Source of the DNA: JBFWWP01 sp050246115
GTDB lineage: Bacteria > Planctomycetota > UBA8108 > UBA1146 > JAJFFE01
Length of the DNA: 64,000 nt
Assembly (NCBI GenBank): GCA_050246115.1
Contig: JBFWWP010000025.1
Span: 25,059-89,058 of the forward strand
Reading direction: 5' to 3'
In this document: positions 25,383 through 34,514 of the stretch, piece after piece
Layout of the letters: each line of letters starts with the position of its first letter
How positions within the stretch are numbered: the first letter of the stretch is position 1
The notes under the pieces: generated by a model
Seen by the model: the letters and a program-made list of their open reading frames with translations, nothing else
Told to the model about the DNA's origin: nothing
Database searches by the model: none
Program-made: the position numbers and the translations under genes

Positions 25383-27677
25383 ATGTTCGCATTGATCGGC
25401 CTCACCGCCGTACTCGCTGCTGTCGCGTCCGTGGTGATCGGCGCCGGCGGCGCCTACGGGGCATATCGTACCTCGTCGCTCGGACGAGCTCGACGGCGGG
25501 CCCTGGCTCAGGTGCGCCCGATCGCCCGTGCCAACCGTCGCTGTCGACACTTCCTCGAGCGCCTCCGGCGAGGGGTCGCGAAAGCCGTGGCGCGCTTCGG
25601 GCGATCGCGGCGCCAGCGCCTCATCGCGGAGACTCCGATCGAGGAGCTCCGCGGTCAAGGCGTTGGTTCGATCCGTTGGGGAGCGCTGGAGACGGCGGGA
25701 GTTCGGACCCTGGGGGATCTCGCAGACTGGCCGCCAGAGCGTCTCACGAGAATCGACGGGGTGGGCGCCAAGTCGGCCGAGTCGCTTCACGAGAAGGCCG
25801 CTCAGTTGCGAACGCGACTGGCGCAGGCGCCGCTGCCGCCGCCGGCACCAGCGCTCGACGAGCCGGGCGCGCGGGAGCTCGCGCGGCGAGCACTCCGTTC
25901 GGGACTCGCTCGGCGTGAACTCGGAGACGTGGCCGTGCGACTTCAGGTCGCTCACCAGACCCTCGAAGACCAAGGGCGCGAGGTGAAGCGCGCCACCGGA
26001 GTGTGGGCCTGGGTGCGGAGCTGGTGGCAACCGCGACGCCGCGAGGATGGAGTTGCCCTGGCCTCGAACCTCGAACGTAGCGCCGAGGCCACAGCGCGCT
26101 CCGGCGTGCTCGAAGACTTCGCCACGCGCGAGCGCCGAGCCCGGGCCGCGGTGAAGCGAACGTGGAGCCCGGCGGAGTTGGTGCGGGACTACCAGGGACA
26201 GCTCCCGGCAGTGGCCGCCACCATGGACGAGGCCGTGCGCGCTGCGGTGCCGCTCGAACTCGATCGCCCGGAGATCGGCGCGGTCGGACGCGCCGGGCTC
26301 ACCGCCGACGACCTGGCGTCCATCCAAAGCACCGCGCTCCACTCCCACACCATGAGCATCGGCCTGCGCCGCTATCAAGAGTTCGGAACGAAGTTCGTCC
26401 TCACTCAGCGCCGCACCGTCCTCGGGGACGAAATGGGACTCGGCAAGACGGTACAAGCTCTGGCGGCCATGGCGCAGATCTGGGCCCTCCAGGGCAAGTC
26501 TCACTTCGTGGTCGTAGCCCCTGCCGGAATCATGATCAACTGGTGCCGCGAGATCGAGGACAAGTCGTTCCTGCGAGCGCGCCTGGCCCACGGCGCGGCG
26601 CGCGATCAAACCGTTCGGGACTGGCTCAGCGGGGGTGGCGTGCTCGTCACCTCCTACGCAACCCTGCGCAGCTTCGACCTCGACAACCACCTGCAGGACG
26701 CCGATCAGACGCTCGACCTGCTCGTCGCGGACGAAGCCCACTACGTCAAGAACCCCGAAGCGCAGCGTTCACTCGCCCTCGCACGCCTGGTGGCTCGGGC
26801 GGACCGCGTATGCCTCATGACGGGAACTCCCATGGAGAATCACCCGCGGGAGTTCGCGCGCCTGGTCGATCTGATTCGCCCGGGAGAACTGAGCCTGAGC
26901 GAAGACGAGCTGGACCTCGCCCACTCGGGCAGCGTCGCGAGCCGCTTTCAGAGAGACGTCGCCGGAATCTACCTTCGTCGCAACCAAGAGGACGTTCTCC
27001 ACGAGCTGCCTCCGTTGATCGAGGTCGACGACTGGGTGCAACTGTCCGGCCCGGAGGACCGCGAGTATCGAAGCGCGGTCGAGGCTGGCAACTTCATGGG
27101 CATGCGCCAGGCAGTGACGCTGGGCGTGGACGGCGACCTGTCTACGAAGCTCGAGCGACTGGGCGAGATCCTCGCCGAGCATCGCGAAGCCGGGCGCAAG
27201 GTGCTCGTGTTCTCGTTCTTCATCCGCGTGCTCGAGCGCGTGGCCGAGCTCACCCCCCACGTCGGCCTGATCCGCGGCAGTGTGAGTCAAGCCGACCGCG
27301 CCGAAATGATCGATTCCTTTCGGGAGGCGGCGGGACACCAAGTGTTGCTCGCGCAGATCACGGCCGCGGGTCACGGCCTCAACCTGCAGATGGCCTCTGC
27401 GGTGATCCTGATGGAGCCGCAGCTCACGCCAGGGGCCGAGGCGCAGGCCATCGCGAGGGCCCACCGGATGGGGCAAACCCAGCGCGTGCTCGTGCACCGG
27501 TTGCTCGCCGCCGACACGGTCGATGAACGGTTGGTGGCGGTGCTGCATCAAAAGGCCGAGCTGTTCGACGACTACGCACGTCACAGCCTGGCCAAGGACC
27601 GTAACCCAGAAGCGACCGAGACCCAGGTGATCCGCAAGATCATCCAACTCGAGCAGGATCGCGTGCGCTCGACTTGA
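25383..27677 (+). CDS. SNF2-family helicase with N-terminal membrane helix and HhH domain
   Basis: 764 residues from ATG 25383. The N terminus is a hydrophobic helix at about 3-27 ('LIGLTAVLAAVASVVIGAGG') followed by an Arg-rich stretch, so the protein appears membrane-tethered with its body inside. A helix-hairpin-helix-like region is seen at about 80-140 ('TLGDLADWPPERLTRIDGVG'). The SNF2 ATPase follows: 'GDEMGLGKT' near 348-356, 'ADEAH' near 449-453, and in the second lobe 'ITAAGHGLNLQMASAVILME' and the arginine-finger motif 'RAHRMGQTQRV' near 693. These enzymes translocate on double-stranded DNA using ATP. A tethered form is unusual. Longer upstream starts are shadows. Confidence 0.9.
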   Translation: MFALIGLTAVLAAVASVVIGAGGAYGAYRTSSLGRARRRALAQVRPIARANRRCRHFLERLRRGVAKAVARFGRSRRQRLIAETPIEELRGQGVGSIRWGALETAGVRTLGDLADWPPERLTRIDGVGAKSAESLHEKAAQLRTRLAQAPLPPPAPALDEPGARELARRALRSGLARRELGDVAVRLQVAHQTLEDQGREVKRATGVWAWVRSWWQPRRREDGVALASNLERSAEATARSGVLEDFATRERRARAAVKRTWSPAELVRDYQGQLPAVAATMDEAVRAAVPLELDRPEIGAVGRAGLTADDLASIQSTALHSHTMSIGLRRYQEFGTKFVLTQRRTVLGDEMGLGKTVQALAAMAQIWALQGKSHFVVVAPAGIMINWCREIEDKSFLRARLAHGAARDQTVRDWLSGGGVLVTSYATLRSFDLDNHLQDADQTLDLLVADEAHYVKNPEAQRSLALARLVARADRVCLMTGTPMENHPREFARLVDLIRPGELSLSEDELDLAHSGSVASRFQRDVAGIYLRRNQEDVLHELPPLIEVDDWVQLSGPEDREYRSAVEAGNFMGMRQAVTLGVDGDLSTKLERLGEILAEHREAGRKVLVFSFFIRVLERVAELTPHVGLIRGSVSQADRAEMIDSFREAAGHQVLLAQITAAGHGLNLQMASAVILMEPQLTPGAEAQAIARAHRMGQTQRVLVHRLLAADTVDERLVAVLHQKAELFDDYARHSLAKDRNPEATETQVIRKIIQLEQDRVRST

Positions 27678-27743
27678 GCGCGCTGCAGCCGCTCGTTCTC
27701 GGGGTCGATCGGTCGACCCCACGCGCACGACCCGTACGCGGAG

Positions 27744-28148
27744 CTACCCGCCGCGCGCAGCCGGCTCGGCTCGCGTCCACCACTGCAGACCTGCCCCGGC
27801 TACGATCGTTGCGATCGACGCCACGCGGTAGACCCAGATCGGCCGCGTCCCCCACCAGGTCGCGAGCCACTCGGTGGAGCGCGCGCGCAACAGCGCGAGA
27901 CCATTGACCAAGGAGACCACGCCCAACCCGCCGAGTGCCGTTCCCGCCCAGCCCGCGACGCGAAAGGCCTCGAGACACAGCGTTCCGCCGCCCGCGGTGA
28001 GGATGAGCAGTGCGACCCAACGCAGCTTGCGGCGCAGCGAGCGCTCGAGCCGCCGCCGCGCGGAGTCGGGGCGCACGAGACCCCAAATGCCGGCAACGAT
28101 CCAAGTCCAGCCAACTCCCGCGAGCAACCCGTCCATCAGCGTCCCCAA
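27744..28148 (-). CDS. Small integral membrane protein
   Basis: 134 residues from TTG 28148, chosen because AGGAGG (28157-28162) is eight bases upstream. Hydrophobic segments: 'LLAGVGWTWIVAGIWGLV', 'LRWVALLILTAGGGTLCLEA', 'GTALGGLGVVSLVNGLALL' and 'VYRVASIATIVAGAGLQWW', so about four membrane helices. No family recognised. It converges on the SNF2 gene. Confidence 0.6.
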   Translation of the reverse strand: MGTLMDGLLAGVGWTWIVAGIWGLVRPDSARRRLERSLRRKLRWVALLILTAGGGTLCLEAFRVAGWAGTALGGLGVVSLVNGLALLRARSTEWLATWWGTRPIWVYRVASIATIVAGAGLQWWTRAEPAARGG

Positions 28149-28601
28149 ACCCGGATCCTCCTGTTTCTCCTACCCGTCCTCCGTGACATGGCCCGAGGCG
28201 CGTGCTCGGAGGCGCGCCGTTTCACCCGCGGAGGCGCGTCCCCGGTTCGCCCCGGTGTCGAGCCCCCCCGATCGACCACAGGCGCGGGCAAGCCCCAGTT
28301 CGCGATTGGCGCTATGAGCCGGGCGAGCCGGTCTGCGGTGCGGCCCACCGGGCCCTGCCGTCGGCGCCCCGTTGCCCAACCGCCCCGGCGGCGAAAGCCG
28401 GTGGCGTCGCTCCGACGGCGCGGCTATCCTGCCCCGTTTCGCGTCGCTTCGAAAGCTCGCGGCCAGACGACTCCGAAGGCCGGAGTCGAGCCCGAAGTCC
28501 GGGCGAGGCCACGACCCCTCGAGTTCGGAGGAACTCGCGACGTACCGGGAACCACGGTGCGCCGAGCTACCCGAACCGTCCCAATACCTGAAAGGACGCA
28601 C
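28149..28601. other. Intergenic region upstream of the repeat lipoprotein
   Basis: 453 bp of very GC-rich DNA between divergent genes. Several frames are open by composition only. A ribosome-binding site (GAAAGGA) precedes 28602. No repeat, RNA or promoter pair was recognised. Confidence 0.4.
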
Positions 28602-29057
28602 ATGCGTTCCATCGCGCTCGCGCTACTCTTCGGCCTCGGATTGGCTTTCACCACCGGTTGCACGTCCGAGAGTTCGCCGACGAAGCCGTCGACCAGCGAC
28701 AAGCCGGACATGACCAAGCCGGACATGACCAAGCCGGACATGACCAAGCCGGACATGACCAAGCCCGATATGACCAAGCCCGACATGCCGGCGAATGCCG
28801 ACGACGTCAAGAAGGAAGCGGCAGGCATGGACAAGTCGGGCCTGCAGAAGGCGATCGACAACACCAAATCGATGATCGAAGCGAAAGAGAAGCAAGCCAA
28901 CGACCTGCTGGCGAAGATCAAGGAGTTCTCGCCCGCCGACGCGCTCACCGACAAGGTGAAGACCGTCATGGCCGAGAAGGACCGCCTCCTCGAAGAGGTC
29001 AACAAGCTGCGGGCAAACCTCGAAGTCTACATGAGCGAGTTGACCAAGCGCGGCTAA
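28602..29057 (+). CDS. Lipoprotein with KPDMT tandem repeat
   Basis: 151 residues. The signal peptide ends in a lipobox, 'AFTTGC', predicting lipid attachment at Cys20. Next come five exact KPDMT pentapeptides and a KPDMP, encoded by 15-bp DNA repeats. The remainder (about 70-151) is a charged helical coiled coil ('GLQKAIDNTKSMIEAKEKQA', 'KTVMAEKDRLLEEVNKLRAN'). The arrangement looks like a flexible periplasmic spacer that holds a helical bundle at a distance from the membrane. Ribosome-binding site AAAGGA nine bases before ATG. Confidence 0.8.
   Translation: MRSIALALLFGLGLAFTTGCTSESSPTKPSTSDKPDMTKPDMTKPDMTKPDMTKPDMTKPDMPANADDVKKEAAGMDKSGLQKAIDNTKSMIEAKEKQANDLLAKIKEFSPADALTDKVKTVMAEKDRLLEEVNKLRANLEVYMSELTKRG
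28701..28790 (+). repeat. 15-bp in-frame tandem repeat (KPDMT), six units
   Basis: Units of AAGCCGGACATGACC at 28701, 28716, 28731 and 28746 are identical. The units at 28761 and 28776 carry a few changes, mostly silent until the last (MP). Identical units imply recent slippage and possible length variation between strains. Confidence 0.9.
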
Positions 29058-29132
29058 GAAATCCCCCGGTGCGGGACCCCGGCGACCGTGGGCGCTTCAT
29101 CTACGGTCGCCGGGAGTTCGCGCGAGGTACGC

Positions 29133-29402
29133 ATGCAACCCTTCGAGTTCAGCTTCCTCGTGGCAGCCAACGTGCTCGCTTTCGGGATGATGGGGTGGGA
29201 CAAGTGGCAGGCCCGACGGGGGCGCGAACGCGTCCCCGAGCGCGTGCTTCTCGCCTTCGCGCTCCCCGGCGGCGGAGTCGGCGCCTGGGCCGCGCTCTTC
29301 GTGTTCCGGCACAAGTCGAGCAAGCGAAGCTTTCAGTTTCCCCTCGCCGTCGTGTCGGCGTTGGGCCTGGCCGGTTGGTGGTGGTGGATTTCACAACGGT
29401 GA
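29133..29402 (+). CDS. DUF1294 membrane protein
   Basis: 89 residues from ATG 29133. The family motif 'GMMGWDKWQARRGRERVPER' with 'LALPGGGVGAWAA'-like 'FALPGGGVGAWAALFVFRHK' is clear, including the conserved 'DK..A' and 'HK..K..F'. DUF1294 proteins are small inner-membrane proteins with about three helices, of unknown function. Followed by the FUN14-like gene with 13 bp between. Confidence 0.85.
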   Translation: MQPFEFSFLVAANVLAFGMMGWDKWQARRGRERVPERVLLAFALPGGGVGAWAALFVFRHKSSKRSFQFPLAVVSALGLAGWWWWISQR

Positions 29403-29415
29403 ACAGGGAAACGCC

Positions 29416-30030
29416 TTGAACGACCCAGCCCCGCGCGCTGCACCCGGTGAACTCGGGACTGCCGACACGCAGTTGAGCTATCAATTCTCTCGGTGGAAGC
29501 TCGCGCTCATGGCGGCTGCCGGTGTGTTCGTCGTGACGGGGCTCGTCCTGCGTTTGGTCTCCGGGGGTCCCGACGCTCCCCCCACGCGCGTCCCGCAGAG
29601 CGCCGGAACCCTGCCGATCCCGCCAGGGTCTGGTCCGGAGCAATCCTTCGCTCCCGGGAGCAGCACCGCTCCCATCTTGCCGCCGCCAAATCCGGCCCCG
29701 CAGGTCGACCTCGCCCCGGAGCGAGACTCCTGGTCGCCCGCATTCCTGCGTGGGGGCTTCGGCTTCTTCATGGGGTTCTGTATCGGCTACGCCACGCGCA
29801 TGTTCGTCCGCATGGCCGCCGTCGTGGTTGGGATCAACCTCCTCCTCCTCGCGTGGTTCTCGTATCTCGGGTGGGTGGATGTACGCTGGGACGCAATGCA
29901 GACCCAACTCGATGCGTGGTTCGCTGGGCTCCGAGACGACTTCGGAAGCTTCCAGACCTTCCTCGCGGGTAGCTTGCCATCCGCCGCACTCGGTGGGCTC
30001 GGGCTCTTTACCGGCCTCAAACGGAACTGA
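29416..30030 (+). CDS. FUN14-domain-like membrane protein
   Basis: 204 residues from TTG 29416 with CAGGGA upstream. One membrane helix at about 28-48, a Pro-rich linker at about 55-100, then a FUN14-like C-terminal region: 'GGFGFFMGFCIGYATRMFVR', 'AVVVGINLLLLAWFSYLGWV', and a last helix 'LPSAALGGLGLFTGL'. FUN14 proteins are small membrane proteins, and eukaryotic FUNDC1 is a mitophagy receptor; bacterial roles are unknown. The assignment is by pattern of Gly-rich helices and 'YLGWV'. Confidence 0.65.
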   Translation: MNDPAPRAAPGELGTADTQLSYQFSRWKLALMAAAGVFVVTGLVLRLVSGGPDAPPTRVPQSAGTLPIPPGSGPEQSFAPGSSTAPILPPPNPAPQVDLAPERDSWSPAFLRGGFGFFMGFCIGYATRMFVRMAAVVVGINLLLLAWFSYLGWVDVRWDAMQTQLDAWFAGLRDDFGSFQTFLAGSLPSAALGGLGLFTGLKRN

Positions 30031-30273
30031 CCCGCCGGAACCCCGATAAACCTCGAGCCCCCTCCGGTCGCCCAGCACCGAGCGGCGCGGCACCCGGCGA
30101 TCCCGGGGCCCGGAGAACCCGCTTTCAGCTCCTCCGCAGCCGCCGGGCTCGACGTGAACTCCGCTCGCTCCGGACCGCCCGGGCCCGGAGCGATCCGCCC
30201 CTCCGGCTGACGCTTCAGCAGCGCGCCTCACCGGCCGAAACAGAAGGGGTGTACCTTCTCGGAAGGAGCTGTA

Positions 30274-32286
30274 TTGGCCGCGGTGAGTCCGAACCAACCC
30301 ATTCATACGCCATGGAGCAACCCGTACTCGCCCGAGCGCGCCCACTTCAGTGAAGCGTCGCGACCCCCGCAGCGTCGGCGGAGTAGGAGTTCGCGCAAGC
30401 GACGTCGACTCATGCGGCTCGGGATCCGGACGCTCGTCGTCGTCGCGATCGCGATCTTGATCCTCGTCCTCTGGGAGGGGATCGCCTTCTCCGCGGAAGA
30501 GTCCAAGCGAGGTGCTTTCGCCTGGGAACTCGGAGGGGCTGGACCAAACGCGAGAGCGACACCCGCAACGCCGCCGGCCTCGAAAGCACCTGAGGCAGCG
30601 CCGGTCGCTGCTCCAGCCCCGATGCCCGCCGTAACCCCGTTGCTCGCAACCCCAGCCGCCGCGGCGCGCCCCTTGATGCCAAGCGCCCCGACGCCGACGT
30701 TCGGCGAGTGGCTGCAGCAGCTCATCGCCGAGGACCAGAACCGCTCGGCGGCGACCAACCCGGCCACGAGCCCGCCCGCGGGGGGGAGCCCAAGCGACGG
30801 CCCGGCCACCGGTCCAACGGCCCCGGCGGATTCGGTATCGAATCGAGCAACCGCCCCGAGCCCAGAGCCGCGAAATCCGAACACCGCGGCGCAAACACCC
30901 CAGCCGGCGCCCGCGCAGGGGCCACCGCCGAGGCCGCGGCCCGACGGCGCTTCAACGGCTACCCAGCCCGCGATCGCTCCGCCGGAGATCCTCGGCGTAC
31001 AAACTGCGCCGAGTGGTTGGGATCAGGATCCCGCCAACCAACGGCGCCTCGCCGAACTCAGTGACGAGGCGTTGTCGTTCACTTCGACCCTCGACCTCAT
31101 CATCGCTCTCGAGGCCGAGTTCCAGAACCTACCCGGTGACGAGGTTCGCGAAGAGCCCGCCATCCTGCGCTCCGACCTCTACCACCGGATCATCGAACTC
31201 TCGGTGCAGGTCGGCTTCACTGACAACCCACGCGACAACCTCGACGCAATCCGCACCTACCTGCGGTCGTCGCTGCGCGTCGAGGCGGTTCTGCCCACCC
31301 AGCCCGATCTCGACCTGATCCGCGCCGCCAAGATTCTGCGGGCGCATCGCGCGAGCGATGTCGGCTGGGCGCTGCTCGCTCTGTGTTTCGCGGAGCGTCT
31401 CAACTCGTACTTGGACCTCGAAGCCATCGAGGCCGGCGGACTCCTCGCCCTACGGTATCGCTCGGGCGCGCACCGCTACGTACTCGCGCCACTCCAGCCC
31501 GAGAAGCTGCTCACCGAGCAGGAGTTCCTCACGCTCGCGCGAGGAACCCAGGCCGGCGTCGACGAAATTCGTCTGCTCACCCGCAAACAGTTCTGGGGGC
31601 GAGTGTTCGGTGACGTCGGCGCAGCACTCCTCGAGCGCGAAGGCGAAGTGGCCCACGCAGCGCAGTGGCTCGACCGCGGCCTGAACCTGTTCCGCGAGCA
31701 ACCGTTCGCGCACATCGCTCAGGCCCGCATCCTGACGCAACGCAACGACCTACCGAGTGCGCTCGAGGCCCTCGACCGCGCCGTTACCATCGACCGACAC
31801 AATGCGCCCGCGCGCCTGCAACGCGCCGAAGTGCTCACGATGCTCGGTGAGGACGACCGACTCATCGAAGACCTACGGTGGCTCTCGCACGACGGCAAGA
31901 ACGCTCGCTCAGCGCTCCAACTCGTGCGCCTGTTGCTCCGTCACTCGGAGTTCGTCGCCGCCCGCAAGGAAGTCGAACGGCTTCGCGAGTTCGAGCTGCC
32001 CCCGTCCCTCGCCGCCGACTTCGCGATGGCGGAGAAGGAAGTCGCCGCCACGCCCTGGGTCGAGGTCCTCATGACCGCCAAGCAAGACGCCGAACGCTTC
32101 GAAGCCGTCGATCGACTCCGCAGCCACGCCATCCCGTTGGTCCACCGCGCACTCGCCGACACCCTCGACGACAACAACCTCCGCCTCGCGCAGTACGCAG
32201 CTCGCACCCTTCGCGAAATGACCGGCCTCGAACTGCCCCCGATCCGCGACCGCTGGCTCAGCGCTCTCGGATTGCAGACGAAGTAG
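30274..32286 (+). CDS. Membrane-anchored TPR protein
   Basis: 670 residues from TTG 30274, supported by GGAAGGAG seven bases before. After a basic N terminus there is a signal-anchor helix at about 50-70 ('LRTLVVVAIAILILVLWEG'-type). Residues about 85-245 are Ala/Pro-rich linker, then a helical region and TPR-like units at about 450-560 ('GEVAHAAQWLDRGLNLFREQ', 'NDLPSALEALDRAVTIDRHN'). The C terminus may be HEAT-like. The part beyond the membrane is probably periplasmic. No catalytic motif recognised; most likely a scaffold. Confidence 0.75.
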   Translation: MAAVSPNQPIHTPWSNPYSPERAHFSEASRPPQRRRSRSSRKRRRLMRLGIRTLVVVAIAILILVLWEGIAFSAEESKRGAFAWELGGAGPNARATPATPPASKAPEAAPVAAPAPMPAVTPLLATPAAAARPLMPSAPTPTFGEWLQQLIAEDQNRSAATNPATSPPAGGSPSDGPATGPTAPADSVSNRATAPSPEPRNPNTAAQTPQPAPAQGPPPRPRPDGASTATQPAIAPPEILGVQTAPSGWDQDPANQRRLAELSDEALSFTSTLDLIIALEAEFQNLPGDEVREEPAILRSDLYHRIIELSVQVGFTDNPRDNLDAIRTYLRSSLRVEAVLPTQPDLDLIRAAKILRAHRASDVGWALLALCFAERLNSYLDLEAIEAGGLLALRYRSGAHRYVLAPLQPEKLLTEQEFLTLARGTQAGVDEIRLLTRKQFWGRVFGDVGAALLEREGEVAHAAQWLDRGLNLFREQPFAHIAQARILTQRNDLPSALEALDRAVTIDRHNAPARLQRAEVLTMLGEDDRLIEDLRWLSHDGKNARSALQLVRLLLRHSEFVAARKEVERLREFELPPSLAADFAMAEKEVAATPWVEVLMTAKQDAERFEAVDRLRSHAIPLVHRALADTLDDNNLRLAQYAARTLREMTGLELPPIRDRWLSALGLQTK

Positions 32287-32523
32287 AGCGTAACCCAGGG
32301 TTCCAGGATTCCACGCGTGCACCTGCTCGTCGGCGCGGACCGCGTACGAGAGCGCCCTCCCTGCTCTCCTACCTCCGGCCATTCACCGCCGCGACGCATC
32401 CCGCGAGACCCATCGTCCCTCTAACGCCCAGGCACGCCTGGGAACGCGGACAGTCTGTCCGCATCAGATCCTCGGGGAAATGACGGACCGTACCCATCCT
32501 CGAGAGCGACGGATCGGGTTGGT

Positions 32524-33273
32524 TCACCGGCGCTCGGCCGGAACCTGTAGCCTGGCCCCGGGGGCGAGCTGAAACGAGTCGACGTGTCCCATCGCCGCGT
32601 ACTCCTGGCCGACCCGAGCGTGAACGTGCAAGGCGGTTCCGTGATGCGTCAGGACTCCTTCTCGTCCCGGCGCAAAGAAGCCGATCAAGCGCACGGGCTG
32701 CGGCTGCCCGAGCGGCACCGACCACCGATCGGGTTCGGCACCCGGCTGCGTCGCACCTCCGTGCGGGCAAGAGCCGCGCACGACGTGCAACTCCAGACTC
32801 GTAGCATGACCTTCGAGCACGAACGGGACGGGAGTCGAATCGGCGGCATCGGCCCCGGCCACTTGATCCAAGATCGTGGTCTCGAGGCCGGCCTGATCCA
32901 CCGCGGCGACCAGCCTGACATCTCGCCAGGCTGCGACGTACGCCACAGTCAGCAGAGTGGCCATCGCACCGGACTCGGCGACCACGAGTTGCTCGGCCGC
33001 GCCGCGGGCAACCCAGGGTACGCCGTCGTCGATGAGAATCTCGCCGTCGAGGCCCGCCAAGGCGCCGACGCCATACCACCCGGGCTGGCTGAACTCGGTG
33101 AGCGCCACGCGGGGTTCGGTCTTGCCGTCGCGCATTACGTCACGCATGCCGCCAAACATCTGGAGCTGCGGCGGACTTGGGCCAGCGCAGGCACTCCAGA
33201 AGAGAACACCGGCAACCCCGATGGCACGCGCGACTCGTTCGCAGCGAGTCTGCGCACGACGTGTACGAAGCAT
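32524..33273 (-). CDS. Acetolactate-decarboxylase-like lipoprotein
   Basis: 249 residues from ATG 33273. The N terminus is a lipoprotein signal with lipobox 'WSAC', predicting membrane attachment outside the cytoplasm. The mature part resembles alpha-acetolactate decarboxylase (BudA/AlsD): 'GWYGVGALAGLDGEILIDDG' corresponds to the family's GLGTFNALDGE region, and near the C terminus 'ALHVHARVG' plus 'GHVDSF' supply the HxH and GH histidines that bind zinc in that family. A GTG at 33327 overlaps the stop of the upstream gene and is an alternative start, but the signal peptide fits ATG better. An exported member is unexpected for a metabolic enzyme; the substrate could differ. Confidence 0.7.
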   Translation of the reverse strand: MLRTRRAQTRCERVARAIGVAGVLFWSACAGPSPPQLQMFGGMRDVMRDGKTEPRVALTEFSQPGWYGVGALAGLDGEILIDDGVPWVARGAAEQLVVAESGAMATLLTVAYVAAWRDVRLVAAVDQAGLETTILDQVAGADAADSTPVPFVLEGHATSLELHVVRGSCPHGGATQPGAEPDRWSVPLGQPQPVRLIGFFAPGREGVLTHHGTALHVHARVGQEYAAMGHVDSFQLAPGARLQVPAERR

Positions 33274-33323
33274 GATGGGCCTGACTCTCTGCTCGGGGCT
33301 CCGCGCCCCCGCCAACACTCCGG

Positions 33324-34514
33324 TCACGCGCCTCCGCGTCGCACCTCGTAGCGCAGTTCGACCACGCCACTCTTGTAGGCTTTGACCTCCGCGAGATGCA
33401 AGGCGACGTCTCGGTCGAGGCGCTCGAAGAACGAGATGCCGTCGCCGATCAGGACCGGCAAAATCGAATAGGACACCTCATCGGCCAGCCCGAGACGCAC
33501 ACACTCCGCGGCGACCACGCCGCCGCCGACGATCCAGATGCTACGGAACGCGGGTCGCAGGCGAACATTCACGATCTGCGCCAGGTCGCCCGAGCAGAAC
33601 TCGATGGTGTCTCGGGATCGCGGTAACTCTCGCGTCGTGAGGACGAAGACTGGCTTGTCGCCATACGCCCAACCCAACCCTTGGCTTTCGAATCGAAGCG
33701 CGGTCTCATAAGTCCGGGATCCCATGACATAGCAGTCGATCGTCTTCAGAAACGTCTCCGTGACCTCTGGGTCCAGCGGGTGCCCGTCGGCGAAGTCGTC
33801 TGCGGTCTCCATCCAGTCGACGCTGCCGTCCCTGCGAGCAATGAACCCGTCGAGACTTGCGGCCATGTGGATCGTCACGCGCGACGGTCGGTTCGCCAAG
33901 GCGTTGCGTGAGTCGTGCATCATGCCCGGCTCGGGCGTAGCGTCGCGACCCGCGGCCTCGCAACCGCGCTCCGTGCGATCCACGTGCACTTCCATCGTCT
34001 TGATCATGTGCACCTTGGCCAGGGCGCCCCGCGACCCTCGCATGGCATCGGGCTCGAGCCCGAATGGCTCGAAGCCAACCGACCTGTACAGCGACTCCGC
34101 CGCGACGTTACCGTGGGTGACGGTGAGCGTAATGACCCGGACCTCGGGGCAACGGGCAACGTGCGCCAGCGCCGTGTCCACCAACAACCGACCAACACCC
34201 GCCGATCGCGCCGTCGGCTTCACATACATCCCAATCAGAACGGCCTTGTGACGCGTCTTGGGTTTCCTCGAGAACTCGAGCGCGACCGCGCCGACCAGCT
34301 CACTGTCGCGAAAGGCCCCGAACGCTGCGGTGGTCCCGGCTGGATCCGCAATGCGCTTGATCCACCAAGACTCAGGCTCTGCGGCTCGTTCCTCGAGCGT
34401 AGACGTGAAAGCGTCCGGCGCGCTCGCGTAAGCCTCGAGCATGAGCGCCCGGTACAGCGCCACATCGTGGGTGGTGAGGAGGGATACGCGCGTGGACTGC
34501 CGACTCGCCTTCAT
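33324..34514 (-). CDS. GNAT acetyltransferase fused to RibD_C/DHFR-like reductase
   Basis: 396 residues from ATG 34514. Residues about 10-170 are a GNAT domain, with acetyl-CoA loop 'PTARSAGVGRLLVDTALAHV' and 'ITLTVTHGNVAAESLYRSVG'. Residues about 205-392 are a RibD_C-type reductase: 'RVTIHMAASLDGFIARRDGS', 'CYVMGSRTYETALRFESQG', 'IWIVGGGVVAAECVRLGLAD', the NADPH and substrate regions of that fold. The two families are normally separate single-gene proteins; here they share one uninterrupted frame with a linker of about 30 residues. Substrates are unknown. The next gene downstream is the acetolactate-decarboxylase-like lipoprotein. Confidence 0.85.
   Translation of the reverse strand: MKASRQSTRVSLLTTHDVALYRALMLEAYASAPDAFTSTLEERAAEPESWWIKRIADPAGTTAAFGAFRDSELVGAVALEFSRKPKTRHKAVLIGMYVKPTARSAGVGRLLVDTALAHVARCPEVRVITLTVTHGNVAAESLYRSVGFEPFGLEPDAMRGSRGALAKVHMIKTMEVHVDRTERGCEAAGRDATPEPGMMHDSRNALANRPSRVTIHMAASLDGFIARRDGSVDWMETADDFADGHPLDPEVTETFLKTIDCYVMGSRTYETALRFESQGLGWAYGDKPVFVLTTRELPRSRDTIEFCSGDLAQIVNVRLRPAFRSIWIVGGGVVAAECVRLGLADEVSYSILPVLIGDGISFFERLDRDVALHLAEVKAYKSGVVELRYEVRRGGA

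Noticed and set aside
28701..28790. CRISPR array or transposon end in the KPDMT tract
   Set aside because: Contiguous in-frame 15-bp units inside a lipoprotein gene; a minisatellite explains it.
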